Source: Atopobium sp.
GTDB lineage: Bacteria; Actinomycetota; Coriobacteriia; Coriobacteriales; Atopobiaceae
Direction of reading: 5' to 3'
Assembly: GCA_022732885.1 (NCBI GenBank)
Contig: JAIJTS010000009.1
Location: 1-63,397 of the forward strand
Length of the DNA: 63,397 bases
Positions 8,828 to 17,892 of this stretch are shown here, one piece after another. Each line of letters begins with the position of its first letter. The stretch's first letter is position 1. The position numbers and the translations under genes are program-made. A model generated the notes under the pieces. It ran no database searches. It saw nothing but the letters and a program-made list of their open reading frames with translations, and was not told the DNA's origin.

Positions 8828-10285
8828 CTAGTTGCCAGACTTTGAAGAGCTGGAGGAACTATTAGAGGAATTTGAGGAGTTAGATCCATTAGTTCCCGTA
8901 TTAGTTCCTGAATTAGAAGAGTTAGATCCATTAGTTCCCGTATTAGTTCCTGAATTAGAACTGTTGGTACCAGAAGCTGTACCAGAGTTCTGGTTATTCT
9001 GACTTACATACGAGGTGGTAACGCTTGCAACCTTCCAGCCGATACCATCACGAACAAGCTCAATGGTATAGTCAACGTTACCACCGTTAGAAAGGCTGAC
9101 AGAAGCATTTACTGTTGAATGTGTCATGCTCTGATCAACGCCGTTAATGGTGACGGCAGAGCTTGATGGCAAGCTATTGGAAATCTGCTGAAGCGTTGTG
9201 CTAGAAACAGAGCTAGAAACATAGCGACCAATATCGGTACCCTGTGCCTTAGCGTTGAAAATATCCTGAACAACGGACTGCTGGGTTGGCCATCCGTAGC
9301 CACGATAGTAGGCATAACCAGCACCACCAACAGCTAAGATAAGTAAGATAAGTATGGTAATGAAGACCTTAAGGCCAGTGTGACGGTGTTTACGTCTAAT
9401 CTTCTTATCTTTCTTGTCCTGCTCAATAATCTCCTGTTCAGTAATCTGGAAAAAGCCAGTATCTTCTGCAGAAGGAATAAGTTCACCAGACATACCTGTA
9501 GGATCAAGTGGGTCGTAGGCACCATAGCCAGCTGCCTGAAGAAAGGCGTCAGTCTCAGATGGCTTATCAGAAGCAATAGCGGTAATAGCCTTACGAGCAG
9601 CATCAAAAGCGGACTGCTGTTGATCAGACAGAACAAAGACACCGTCTGCAGTAGCATGGGTGAAAGCATCAACTGCCTCAGACATACGATTAGCTGCAAC
9701 GTAAGCAAGACCAAGATCTGCATAAATCTTATTGGAGTTATCCAAAGGATTAGCAAAATCAATAGCGGTACGATATGCCTCAACTGCGTCAACAGGTCTG
9801 TTCAAACCCATAAAGCATGCGCCTAGGCTGCAGAGAGCAGAGGAAGGATTAGGGTTCTTCTCGTCTACCGCAGCGTTTCTGTAAGCAATTCCAGCGTTAC
9901 GAGTATCACCAATTTTCTCGTACGCAGAGCCTAAAGCAAGCTGTGCCTTATAAGGAGTTGCATAAGAGACGTCCTGGACAGCATTAGTAAGAGCAGCAAT
10001 TGCTTCCTGCACCCTACCAGCAGCCAAAAGAGCACGACCTTGATTGGTAGAGAGAGCGCCAACCTTGCCGTAAGATGCATCAGAAAGTGCAGATTGATAC
10101 GCAGAAGCAGCAGAGTCAAACTGTCCCAACTTCATATAAGCATTACCAAGAAGATGGTCAATTTGGCCATTTACCTCACCTGGCTCTTTGGCCACATCAA
10201 GCTGGCTGACAGCTACAAACCAGTCGCCCTGATCATATGCAGATTTACCTAACTCAAATGCCTGTTGATTCACAATATCCTCCAA
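8828..10285 (-). CDS. TPR-repeat protein with one membrane helix and Ser/Asn/Gly-rich tail
   Basis: A 485-residue protein. Residues about 5-240 carry tandem tetratricopeptide repeats (LLGNAYMKLGQFDSAASAYQ, LGSAYEKIGDTRNAGIAYRN, LGLAYVAANRMSEAVDAF). A basic stretch KKIRRKHRHTGLK precedes a membrane helix at about 303-325; the remainder (about 330-430) is a small extracytoplasmic domain, followed by a low-complexity Ser/Asn/Gly/Thr tail with two identical 14-residue units. The inferred topology is TPRs inside, small domain outside. It lies between a cyclophilin gene and mreB on the same strand, 61 bases before mreB with no terminator visible, so it may be a scaffold linked to shape genes; this is context only. 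Confidence 0.85.
   Translation of the reverse strand: MEDIVNQQAFELGKSAYDQGDWFVAVSQLDVAKEPGEVNGQIDHLLGNAYMKLGQFDSAASAYQSALSDASYGKVGALSTNQGRALLAAGRVQEAIAALTNAVQDVSYATPYKAQLALGSAYEKIGDTRNAGIAYRNAAVDEKNPNPSSALCSLGACFMGLNRPVDAVEAYRTAIDFANPLDNSNKIYADLGLAYVAANRMSEAVDAFTHATADGVFVLSDQQQSAFDAARKAITAIASDKPSETDAFLQAAGYGAYDPLDPTGMSGELIPSAEDTGFFQITEQEIIEQDKKDKKIRRKHRHTGLKVFITILILLILAVGGAGYAYYRGYGWPTQQSVVQDIFNAKAQGTDIGRYVSSSVSSTTLQQISNSLPSSSAVTINGVDQSMTHSTVNASVSLSNGGNVDYTIELVRDGIGWKVASVTTSYVSQNNQNSGTASGTNSSNSGTNTGTNGSNSSNSGTNTGTNGSNSSNSSNSSSSSSKSGN
8877..8960 (-). repeat. Two perfect tandem copies of a 42-bp unit in the TPR gene
   Basis: Positions 8877-8918 and 8919-8960 are identical 42-bp units, equal to 14 codons each, in the 3' low-complexity tail. 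Copy-number change would keep the reading frame. Confidence 0.9.
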
Positions 10286-10304
10286 GAGTCTGTGCGACTT
10301 GGCT

Positions 10305-10844
10305 TTAAGCGTTTTCTATTCTAATTGAATTGATGACATCGCCAATCTTTAACTGAGAAATGACATCCATTCCTTCTATAGTTGTGCCAAATACGGTGTA
10401 CCCAGAATCTAAGCCATGCTGAGGACCAAGGCAGAAATAAAACTGAGATCCTGCAGAATTTGGATCTTGAGAGCGAGCCATGGCAAGCGCACCGTCAACA
10501 TGAGAGTTGTTTGGATTAGTGCTGAACTCCTCTTTAATGCGATAACCAGGACCGCCAGTACCAGGTATACCATCAGGACCAGGATTGCCAAGCACAACGT
10601 CCTCAACGCTCATCTCACGAGTATTAGGATCTCCTCCTTGAACAACAAAGCCAGGAACAAGTCGATGAAACTTAGTATCGTCATAAAAGCCAGACTCTGC
10701 GAGCTCGCAAAAATTTGCTACATGAATAGGAGCATTCTTACCGTCAAGCTGAACCTTAATGATTCCCTTGTTGGTATTAAAAACAGCTACCTCAGTACCA
10801 GTTACCTGACGCTCTGGCGTGTATAACGGATCAAATCCAAACAT
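10305..10844 (-). CDS. Cyclophilin-type peptidyl-prolyl cis-trans isomerase
   Basis: A 179-residue single-domain cyclophilin without a signal peptide, so probably cytoplasmic. Conserved segments are KFHRLVPGFVVQGGDP (about 58-73, with the catalytic Arg), GALAMARSQDPNSAGSQFYF (about 118-137) and YTVFGTTIEGMDV. It isomerises X-Pro bonds during folding. A strong GGAGG precedes the ATG, and a plausible extended -10 promoter lies upstream (10929-10957). The TPR gene follows 19 bases downstream, so the two may form one unit. Confidence 0.95.
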   Translation of the reverse strand: MFGFDPLYTPERQVTGTEVAVFNTNKGIIKVQLDGKNAPIHVANFCELAESGFYDDTKFHRLVPGFVVQGGDPNTREMSVEDVVLGNPGPDGIPGTGGPGYRIKEEFSTNPNNSHVDGALAMARSQDPNSAGSQFYFCLGPQHGLDSGYTVFGTTIEGMDVISQLKIGDVINSIRIENA

Positions 10845-10928
10845 AATTCCTCCAGGCTTCTTTACATCTAAGAGAAGAAAAAACGCGAGAAACCCTTAGT
10901 GATAGAGAACTTCTTTTCTAATCTAGTT

Positions 10929-10957
10929 ATTTTACCAGTATGATGAGATTTTTGAAA
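10929..10957 (-). promoter_or_regulatory. Candidate extended -10 promoter for the cyclophilin gene
   Basis: On the minus strand: TTTCAA, 17 bases, then TGG-TAAAAT, which is five of six matches to TATAAT plus an upstream TG. It lies about 85 bases before the cyclophilin start. It was found by eye only. Confidence 0.35.
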
Positions 10958-10984
10958 TTAAAGCAGATAAACAGTGAATTTTTA

Positions 10985-12103
10985 CTACTTTTGCGGTTTC
11001 CAATTCACGTAATTTTCATCAAATAGTTTTTGATATGAGCTGGAACCACTGGAATCTCGGATGTTATCTACAGGCGCCAAGATATTCTCTTTGTCCTGAG
11101 AAGGATTGGATGAAGCAACAGATTGCTTCCATCCCTCATTCAAAGCATCAGAACGATTACGAAGCCAGTTACCAAGCTTAGTTAGATTTTCAATGGACTG
11201 ACGATAATTTCCATTTGAATCATCAAGACTAGAAAGGTCAGAAATAACGTTACTGATATCCAGCGAAATCTGCTCAGCTTCTTGCTGACCGTCAGAACGC
11301 TCCTGAGTAGAGCCAGTAATTGCCACCTGATCAAAGGTTTTCTCATTATCATCAAGACGCTTTGAAAGGTCCCCTAGCTTCTGATAATCACTAGTAAGAG
11401 CATCAAAAACAGCGTCTGAACTTGTATTTTGTTGATCAGCTCCAGAGTCTTGACCTTTTAGATGTGTAACAGGCGTGGTGGTTGGAGTAGATGAGACTGG
11501 TGCTTCAACCTTTGCGCGATTATCTGTTGCCTGAGGATTCCATGGGTGCGTAATGACAAAAATAGCAGCAACTATCAGCGTTGTGACGAGAAGTGCTGAA
11601 AGCAAAATAACACGCGTACGTGGAATTCCTTCCGCCTCTGGGAGATTTTCTTTTGAAGGCTCTGAAGGGATAGCTGATTCAAAACGAGGAGCTGGCCTGC
11701 GGCTTACCGAAGCAAACGCGCTGGTAGCATCTGGATCAACATCATCGGCTGCCATTTGTTGTTGGACTGTATGATCTGCTGCAGCAGCAGAAGCTGTGCC
11801 GTGTTCAGCATCTGCGAGCGAATTGGTCTTCTCGCCAGATGTTGGAGTCTTATCAATTTCTGGGAGCTTAATGTCGCGCGTAGGTCTGATGGCTCTAGCT
11901 GGCCGAGTAGTAGATTCAACCTGAGGTAGAGGAAGACCGCACTTTGGGCAATTTTCTGCGTCACCAGTCACCAAGGCACCACAATGAGGACACCAGTGAG
12001 CTTGAGTAACAGGAATTCTTTGGGTCAAACTTAGATCAATCTGACAATGAGGGCAGGTTAAAGCCCCCTCATCAACCTCAGATCCACAGTTTGGACAACG
12101 CAT
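10985..12103 (-). CDS. Double zinc-ribbon membrane protein of unknown function
   Basis: A 372-residue protein. Two zinc ribbons open it (CPNCGS...CPHC at about 3-20 and CPHCGA...CPKC at about 38-56). An acidic, low-complexity linker follows, then one membrane helix at about 167-188 (LLSALLVTTLIVAAIFVI), then a mostly helical, charged external domain to the C-terminus. This layout, cytoplasmic zinc ribbon plus TM plus extracytoplasmic helical domain, is common in Gram-positive envelope proteins of unknown role. It lies 33 bases downstream of a P-type ATPase gene on the same strand. Confidence 0.8.
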   Translation of the reverse strand: MRCPNCGSEVDEGALTCPHCQIDLSLTQRIPVTQAHWCPHCGALVTGDAENCPKCGLPLPQVESTTRPARAIRPTRDIKLPEIDKTPTSGEKTNSLADAEHGTASAAAADHTVQQQMAADDVDPDATSAFASVSRRPAPRFESAIPSEPSKENLPEAEGIPRTRVILLSALLVTTLIVAAIFVITHPWNPQATDNRAKVEAPVSSTPTTTPVTHLKGQDSGADQQNTSSDAVFDALTSDYQKLGDLSKRLDDNEKTFDQVAITGSTQERSDGQQEAEQISLDISNVISDLSSLDDSNGNYRQSIENLTKLGNWLRNRSDALNEGWKQSVASSNPSQDKENILAPVDNIRDSSGSSSYQKLFDENYVNWKPQK

Positions 12104-12136
12104 ACACCCTCCACAACTCTTTGCTTGTGCTTCAGT

Positions 12137-14581
12137 TTAATCATTTATATCAGCAGAAGAGCTATAAGTTGACTTTCCTCCCATTAATCTCACAACCAAG
12201 TCAAAGAATCGATCCTTTGTGTAGTTGTGGATATAACGCTCAGAAATTCTGCTGAAGATGATAACGGAAATCACCAGACAAATTACCAAGTACGGCAAAA
12301 TACGTGTGGTTAGAGGTGCAATTCGGAAAAATTCCTGCGCCACCGTACATCCAGCAATAACTAGAGCAATACACGTAAGTAGAAGTACGACGCGAAGCTT
12401 AGTAAGTGGTAAAGAAATTCTTCTAAGTAGTGCAAAGCCAACTGTTGCGGTGGTAATAAGCGCCATCGTAGACACCTGAGAGAGGTTCAATTTAAACAGA
12501 TGACCTGCAGTCATAAGAAGTGCAAGAGTGATAGTTACCGCAATAGAAGCTGGAAGTGACTTACGCAAAATGTTGACTAGGAAGTTACCCTTTACGCGGT
12601 CATGATTAGGCTCAAGTGCCAGCACAAACGATGGTAGACCAACGGTTGCAAAGGAAAGCAGCGACATCTGAACAGGAATAAAGGGGTACGGTGGCGCAAT
12701 AATGCAATAAAGTGCAAGCGCTGCAGTGTAAACCGTCTTAACAAGAATAAGCGCAGCGGATCTCTGAAGGTTGTTAATAGAGCGCCTACCCTCAGCAACA
12801 ACTTCTGGCATATGAGCAAAGTCGTTATCTGCCAGGACAATCTCTGCAACATTTCTTGCTGCTGCAGAGCCTGAAGCAACAGAAATAGAGCAGTCTGACT
12901 GCCTCAGAGCTAAGATGTCATTCACGCCGTCGCCGGTCATGGCAACCGTGTGGCCAAGATTTTGGAGCGCAATCACAAGTTCACGCTTCTGTTCTGGCGT
13001 AACACGTCCAAATACGTGGTATTTCTCGACAGCTGCTGCAATATCTGCTTCTGTGTGCAGCGTAGTTGCGTCTACCCAACCATCGGCATGAGGGACTCCC
13101 GCTCTCTCAGCAATAGCAGAGACGGTACGAGGGTCATCGCCCGAAATAACACGCAGGTCAACACCCTGTTCAAGGAAGTACGCAATGGTTTGTGGAGCGG
13201 TCTCCCTAATCTGGTCCCTGAGCACCACATAGCCCAAAAGCTGAGGTGTTCCTTGCAGTGCGTCGTTTCGATCAAAGCCGTCAACGCTACAAGCGACCAG
13301 TACGCGCTCAATGGACGCAAAAGCATCAGACGATGCAATAACGTCCGCTGCCTCAGAACCAAGTACAAACTGAGCCGCACCTATAACAAATGCCTGTCCG
13401 TCCTCAGTAACACAGCCAGAGTATTTTCTCTTGGAAGAAAACGCTACAACGCGAGAAGGACGCTTGCTTTGAATCCCCTGCTTGGATGCATAGGCAAGAA
13501 TTGCTGTAGCCGTATCGTTGGCGTCATCTTTATTTGCGCCGACAACGTTTACAGCTGCTTGCAGAGCGCCTGCAGCCTCAGTAATTGGCGTAAACGAAGC
13601 ATCTAAAACACGGGCAACTTCCATGTTTCCCGTGGTGATAGTACCCGTCTTATCCAAACAAAGGGTATCTACGCGTGCCAGCGTTTCAATGCAGTATTGC
13701 TGCTGAACCAAAACGTTCTTTTGGCCAAGTCTGATGGTGGCAATCGCTAGAACCGAGCTGGTGAGAAGAACAAGACCTTGAGGAATCATGCCAATAACTG
13801 CAGCAATCATCGAAAGAAGCGCTTCATTTAAATCGGCGTGACCAATGAAATATGTACGTACAAAAAGACCAATACCCAAAGGAATTAACGCAATAGAGCC
13901 TGCTCGAATGATTGACTTAATGGTAGAAAGAATCTCTGAGTTAATCTCTTTAACAAATTTTGCTTCTGCGTTAATGCGTGCTGCATAGCCTTCCTGGCCT
14001 ACACGGCACACCTTACCTACAAGACTGCCCCTCTCGACAAAACTACCAGAAAGAAGCTCATCTCCTGTGGTTTTTTGCACAGGCTCTGCCTCACCTGTAA
14101 GTAAACTTTCATCAACACTAACGTGCTCTGAAACAAGAATACTGTCAGCGGGAATTTGATCACCTGTTTTTAAGCGTACAAGATCGTCAATAACAAGCTC
14201 ATCTGGTTTGATAAAGGTATCTTTGCCGTCACGAATTACACAGACACTTTGAGCTGTCATAAGAGACAGTCGGTCAATCATGCGCTTTGCGCGGACCTCC
14301 TGCACAATACCAATAACCAGGTTTGCAAGAACCACAGTCATGAACAGCGCATTTCTATACTGTCCGGTTACAACAACAAGCAGCGCCATCAAAACATTAA
14401 CTATGTTAAAAAGCGTAAAGCTGTGCTCCGCAATAATCTGAGCAATAGATTTAGTTTTGACGTCTGTATTAGTGTTAACTTTACCTGCAGATACTCTTTC
14501 TGCAACTTCTTTTGATGTCAGACCTTCATACGTTTTTTCAAAACGTTTTATATTCTTGTCCTCAGTGCCTTGCAATGACAT
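12137..14581 (-). CDS. P-type cation-transporting ATPase, CtpE-like
   Basis: An 814-residue P-type ATPase. Actuator motif DESLLTGEAEPV (about 153-164), membrane helix 4 with GMIPQGLVLLTS, phosphorylation motif CLDKTGTITTG (Asp near 311), hinge motif MTGDGVNDILAL and multiple C-terminal helices are all present. The segment EVRAKRMIDRLS after helix 2 is typical of the CtpE-type subgroup, which has been linked to calcium uptake in mycobacteria; I infer a divalent cation but the ion cannot be read from the sequence. There is no N-terminal metal-binding CxxC, which argues against a copper or cadmium pump. It lies 41 bases downstream of tRNA-Arg. Confidence 0.93.
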   Translation of the reverse strand: MSLQGTEDKNIKRFEKTYEGLTSKEVAERVSAGKVNTNTDVKTKSIAQIIAEHSFTLFNIVNVLMALLVVVTGQYRNALFMTVVLANLVIGIVQEVRAKRMIDRLSLMTAQSVCVIRDGKDTFIKPDELVIDDLVRLKTGDQIPADSILVSEHVSVDESLLTGEAEPVQKTTGDELLSGSFVERGSLVGKVCRVGQEGYAARINAEAKFVKEINSEILSTIKSIIRAGSIALIPLGIGLFVRTYFIGHADLNEALLSMIAAVIGMIPQGLVLLTSSVLAIATIRLGQKNVLVQQQYCIETLARVDTLCLDKTGTITTGNMEVARVLDASFTPITEAAGALQAAVNVVGANKDDANDTATAILAYASKQGIQSKRPSRVVAFSSKRKYSGCVTEDGQAFVIGAAQFVLGSEAADVIASSDAFASIERVLVACSVDGFDRNDALQGTPQLLGYVVLRDQIRETAPQTIAYFLEQGVDLRVISGDDPRTVSAIAERAGVPHADGWVDATTLHTEADIAAAVEKYHVFGRVTPEQKRELVIALQNLGHTVAMTGDGVNDILALRQSDCSISVASGSAAARNVAEIVLADNDFAHMPEVVAEGRRSINNLQRSAALILVKTVYTAALALYCIIAPPYPFIPVQMSLLSFATVGLPSFVLALEPNHDRVKGNFLVNILRKSLPASIAVTITLALLMTAGHLFKLNLSQVSTMALITTATVGFALLRRISLPLTKLRVVLLLTCIALVIAGCTVAQEFFRIAPLTTRILPYLVICLVISVIIFSRISERYIHNYTKDRFFDLVVRLMGGKSTYSSSADIND

Positions 14582-14622
14582 ATGAACAATCTCCAGTCAG
14601 TAATGGCCGGTTTTTTTGCTTT

Positions 14623-14699
14623 TGGTGACCCCGGTGGGTTTCGAACCCACGACCTTTTGCTCCGGAGGCAAACGCTCTAATCCACTGAGCTACGGAGTC
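14623..14699 (-). tRNA. tRNA-Arg, anticodon CCG
   Basis: The reverse strand folds into a full cloverleaf: acceptor stem GACTCCG/CGGGGTC, D arm with AGCTCAGTGGATTAGAGC, anticodon stem TTTGC/GCAAA with loop CTCCGGA (anticodon CCG, codon CGG) and T arm GTGGG-TTCGAAC-CCACC. The discriminator base is A and the 3' CCA is encoded. A TATACT-like -10 box lies shortly upstream (about 14712), without an obvious -35. Confidence 0.96.
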
Positions 14700-14810
14700 A
14701 TGGTGCATAAGTATACCTCAGCCCACTTACGCCCTTTGTAAAGGTTTGCGTAATTTTCCTTCTAGCAATTTCCCATGTTAAAATGAAGCAAATCAACAAT
14801 TGAGGAGCTC

Positions 14811-15887
14811 ATGAATACTATTACTGTTGATCTTACGACTGACTCATATCCAATTTATGTAGGACACAATCTGCTTGAACAAGCTGGCAAACTCATTTGT
14901 TCAAGCACATCAGGCTCTAAGATTCTTGTTGTCACTCATCCAAATATACAAAAACTCTATAGCGCAAAACTCCTCGCCTCTTTAGAGACGGCTGGTTACT
15001 CGGTTACTACTGCTACGATACCCTCGGGTGAACACTCAAAATCATTCGATTCATATCAAAAGCTTATTGAAACCCTTGCAAAAAACCATTTTACGCGAGA
15101 AGACATTGTTGTAGCTTTTGGTGGCGGTGTTATTAGCGACCTTGCGGGGTTTGTTGCAGCAACCTACATGCGAGGTTGTGCGCTTATCCACATCCCCTCT
15201 TCACTTTTAGCAATAATTGACTCCTCTATTGGTGGAAAAACTGCTCTTGATTTACCATTTGGAAAAAACCTTGTAGGAGCTTTCTATAATCCCAGGGCAG
15301 TTATTGTTGACCTTGAGCTACTAAACTCTATTCCAGCGCCCCTTTTGCAGGATAGTTGTGGAGAGCTTATTAAATACGGCGTACTTTCTGGGAATAATCT
15401 CTTCAATAAAATCACTTTGGCGAGAAACCCCATGCAGGTCATTGACTTTTCGCATAGACAAGAACTCATTCAAGCGTGCATTGAAATAAAGAAATCAATT
15501 GTTGAAATAGATTTTAAAGAGGCAGGTTCTAGAAAGCTGCTTAACTTGGGCCATACGCTTGGCCATGCCATTGAAACGCTTAGCAATTTTGAACTTGGTC
15601 ATGGCTCTTGTGTAGCCGCTGGAACCAACATGATGGCAAAGGCTTGCTCCAAACTTAGACTATGCTCTTACGAAGATGCTGAAAAAATCGCCCGGCTAAC
15701 GCAAGCTTACAACCTTCCTACCAGCACGTCATTTACTGTGGAAGAGCTTTATAGCACAGCACTACATGACAAGAAAAGCCACGCTAATTCAATTGATGTG
15801 GCACTTATCTATGGCATTGGTGACGTACGTATTGAGCGCAAGTCATTTACAGAGCTCAAGCAGCTCATTGAGCTTGCAACAAACTAA
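14811..15887 (+). CDS. aroB: 3-dehydroquinate synthase
   Basis: A 358-residue enzyme that cyclises DAHP to 3-dehydroquinate, using NAD and a metal. Hallmarks: PSGEHSKS (about 75), AFGGGVISDLAGFVAATYMRG (about 104-124), the SSIGGKTALDLPFGKNLVGAF region and the metal-ligand histidines in LNLGHTLGHAIE (about 246-257). The ATG is preceded by GAGGAG. It opens the aro cluster but is separated from aroA by the oppositely oriented aldolase gene, with which its 3' end overlaps by 4 bases. It carries one exact 12-mer copy (15419-15430). Confidence 0.97.
   Translation: MNTITVDLTTDSYPIYVGHNLLEQAGKLICSSTSGSKILVVTHPNIQKLYSAKLLASLETAGYSVTTATIPSGEHSKSFDSYQKLIETLAKNHFTREDIVVAFGGGVISDLAGFVAATYMRGCALIHIPSSLLAIIDSSIGGKTALDLPFGKNLVGAFYNPRAVIVDLELLNSIPAPLLQDSCGELIKYGVLSGNNLFNKITLARNPMQVIDFSHRQELIQACIEIKKSIVEIDFKEAGSRKLLNLGHTLGHAIETLSNFELGHGSCVAAGTNMMAKACSKLRLCSYEDAEKIARLTQAYNLPTSTSFTVEELYSTALHDKKSHANSIDVALIYGIGDVRIERKSFTELKQLIELATN
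15419..15430 (-). repeat. Exact copy of overrepresented 12-mer GGGTTTCTCGCC
   Basis: The plus strand reads GGCGAGAAACCC inside aroB, in the codon frame Leu-Ala-Arg-Asn-Pro. Confidence 0.8.
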
Positions 15888-16510
15888 CGTCCTAGGCGCT
15901 CTAACTCTTTTATAAGCTTGTCTAATGACCGTTTTAGAGCAGCCTTGTCTTCAGCCAGGATATCATTTTTGTTGAAGATACCGTTTGCAGTTCCTACATA
16001 GGCATATCCGCCAGCAAATACTTCAGCAACATTATCTGTTGTAACGCCACCAACCGCCATAAGAGGCAAATTTCCTAGAGGCTCACACACCTTCTTTGCG
16101 TACCCATAGCTAACCTCATTAGCTGGGAATACTTTGACAACATCGGCACCAAGAGCAAATGCATGAGCTATCTCTGTTGGTGTAAACGCTCCTGGAACAC
16201 TTAAAATTTCATGTTCTTTACAGTAGTCAAACATCTCTTTAGAAAGCAGCGTTGGCGCTAAAACAAAAGTTGCACCGGCCTTATAGGCAATCTGTAATTC
16301 TTCAAGAGTAAGTACAGTACCGGCACCAATATTGATATCAGATCCATATTCACTCGACAGCTTCTGTATTAACAAAGCAGCTTCTGGCGTGTTCATGGTT
16401 ACTTCAACGTTATGTACAGGAGAATCAACAAGAACCTCAACTACAGCTTTAACCTGATTGTATGTATAGCCACGTAAAACCTGAGTTACGGCGCTAAAAG
16501 GTTTATTCAC
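15884..16510 (-). CDS. eda: KDPG/KHG aldolase family protein
   Basis: A 208-residue class I aldolase of the Eda family, which splits 2-keto-3-deoxy-6-phosphogluconate (or 4-hydroxy-2-oxoglutarate) to pyruvate plus an aldehyde. The fold is a TIM barrel; the Glu of VEVTMNTPEA, the GAGTVL strand and the Schiff-base Lys in VVKVFPA (about residue 131) are present. It is transcribed against aroB and aroA and its 3' end overlaps aroB by 4 bases. No Entner-Doudoroff dehydratase is nearby, so the substrate is uncertain. Confidence 0.88.
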   Translation of the reverse strand: MNKPFSAVTQVLRGYTYNQVKAVVEVLVDSPVHNVEVTMNTPEAALLIQKLSSEYGSDINIGAGTVLTLEELQIAYKAGATFVLAPTLLSKEMFDYCKEHEILSVPGAFTPTEIAHAFALGADVVKVFPANEVSYGYAKKVCEPLGNLPLMAVGGVTTDNVAEVFAGGYAYVGTANGIFNKNDILAEDKAALKRSLDKLIKELERLGR

Positions 16511-16611
16511 TTGCTTCCTCCTTTAATCTTCAAACATTTTAACCACATCCTTCTATAACACTCAACTGCGGTATTCTTACATCAAGCAATAAGATACGGA
16601 GCGTGCACAGT

Positions 16612-17892
16612 ATGGATGTTTTAATAACACCTCATGATTTGTTTGGAACGGTAGAGGCCATCCCATCAAAATCATGCGCTCATCGCGCGCTCATCTGCGC
16701 TTCTTTTGCAAACGGCACTACCAACATTACGTGTCCTTATATCTCTGATGACATTCTGGTAACTGTTGAGTGTCTTAAAGCTTTGGGCACAACTATTGCT
16801 AGAACCAAACAGGGATTTAGGGTTGTTCCTGCAAAGGGCCAGAATCGTCCCCAAAGTGTGCAGCTTAACTGCAAAGAATCTGGTACCACGCTCAGATTTC
16901 TTCTCCCCCTTCTTGGAGCACTGCACGTAAACGCCACCATTACTGCAGAAGGAAGACTTTTTTCGCGACCTCTTGAACCTCTTATCTCAGAGCTTTCTGC
17001 CCACGGTATGTCTTTTAGCTGGCAAGAAAAAAAGTTTCTTGAGGTTTCTGGTCAGCTTAATGGTGGTTCATTTAAGCTGCCAGGAGATATTTCTTCTCAG
17101 TTTATTTCTGGACTTTTATTGTCACTACCTTTGTTGAATCAATCTTCAACAATTCAGATTACAGGACCCATTCTGTCAAAAAACTATGTAGCTATCACAG
17201 AAAAAGTTATGCGAGATTTTGGCGTTGCCGCACCATTTGATCAAGAAAGTGCCATCTACACTATTGAATCTCAACACTACGACTCTCCAAGCGTTTATTC
17301 AATTGAAGGAGATTGGTCAAACGCTGCTCCATGGCTTGTTTCTGGCGCTATAGGTCAAGGCGTTGAGGTCACAGGACTTTCCATGCAAAGCGTTCAGGGA
17401 GACCGGGCTATTTTGGCCGCGCTATCGCTTGTAGGTGCACGGGTTTCTCGCCATCAACAAAGCGCCGCAAGCATGATGGAACACCTGCGATCATTTACCA
17501 TCTCCATCTCTGAGATATGCGACCTAGCTCCAGTGCTTGCTGCATTAGCAGCGTTTATCCCTGGAACAAGCAAGCTTACTGATATTCAACGCTTACGTCT
17601 TAAAGAGTCTGACCGCGTTCAAAGTATTTGCGACACGCTTAAAGCATTTGGAGTGACTGTTGAGCTTTCTGAAGATCAAGCAGCGCTTATTATCACCGGA
17701 GGAAAACAACCCACAAGCTGTATCGTAGACTCATGCAATGATCATCGTATTGTGATGATGGCATCTATCTTAGCTTCATATGCAACGGGTCCTGTAATAA
17801 TTACTCACGCCGAGGCTATCAATAAGTCGTATCCGCTTTTCTTTGAGCACTTTAAGCAGCTTGGTGGCGTCTGTCACAGCATGGAGTCATAA
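16612..17892 (+). CDS. aroA: 3-phosphoshikimate 1-carboxyvinyltransferase (EPSP synthase)
   Basis: A 426-residue enzyme joining phosphoenolpyruvate to shikimate-3-phosphate. Motifs: PSKSCAHRALICASF near the N-terminus (SKS plus R for S3P), KESGTTLRFLLPLLGA (about 85-100), RLKESDRV (about 329) and NDHRIVMMAS (about 375). The start ATG at 16612 is chosen because GGAG at 16598-16601 lies ten bases upstream; an in-frame GTG at 16603 would be one base from it. The aroC ATG follows the stop immediately, so translation is probably coupled. One exact 12-mer lies inside (17441-17452). Confidence 0.96.
   Translation: MDVLITPHDLFGTVEAIPSKSCAHRALICASFANGTTNITCPYISDDILVTVECLKALGTTIARTKQGFRVVPAKGQNRPQSVQLNCKESGTTLRFLLPLLGALHVNATITAEGRLFSRPLEPLISELSAHGMSFSWQEKKFLEVSGQLNGGSFKLPGDISSQFISGLLLSLPLLNQSSTIQITGPILSKNYVAITEKVMRDFGVAAPFDQESAIYTIESQHYDSPSVYSIEGDWSNAAPWLVSGAIGQGVEVTGLSMQSVQGDRAILAALSLVGARVSRHQQSAASMMEHLRSFTISISEICDLAPVLAALAAFIPGTSKLTDIQRLRLKESDRVQSICDTLKAFGVTVELSEDQAALIITGGKQPTSCIVDSCNDHRIVMMASILASYATGPVIITHAEAINKSYPLFFEHFKQLGGVCHSMES
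17441..17452 (+). repeat. Exact copy of overrepresented 12-mer GGGTTTCTCGCC
   Basis: Inside aroA, in the codon frame Arg-Val-Ser-Arg-His, unlike the frame used in aroB or aroC. Confidence 0.8.
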
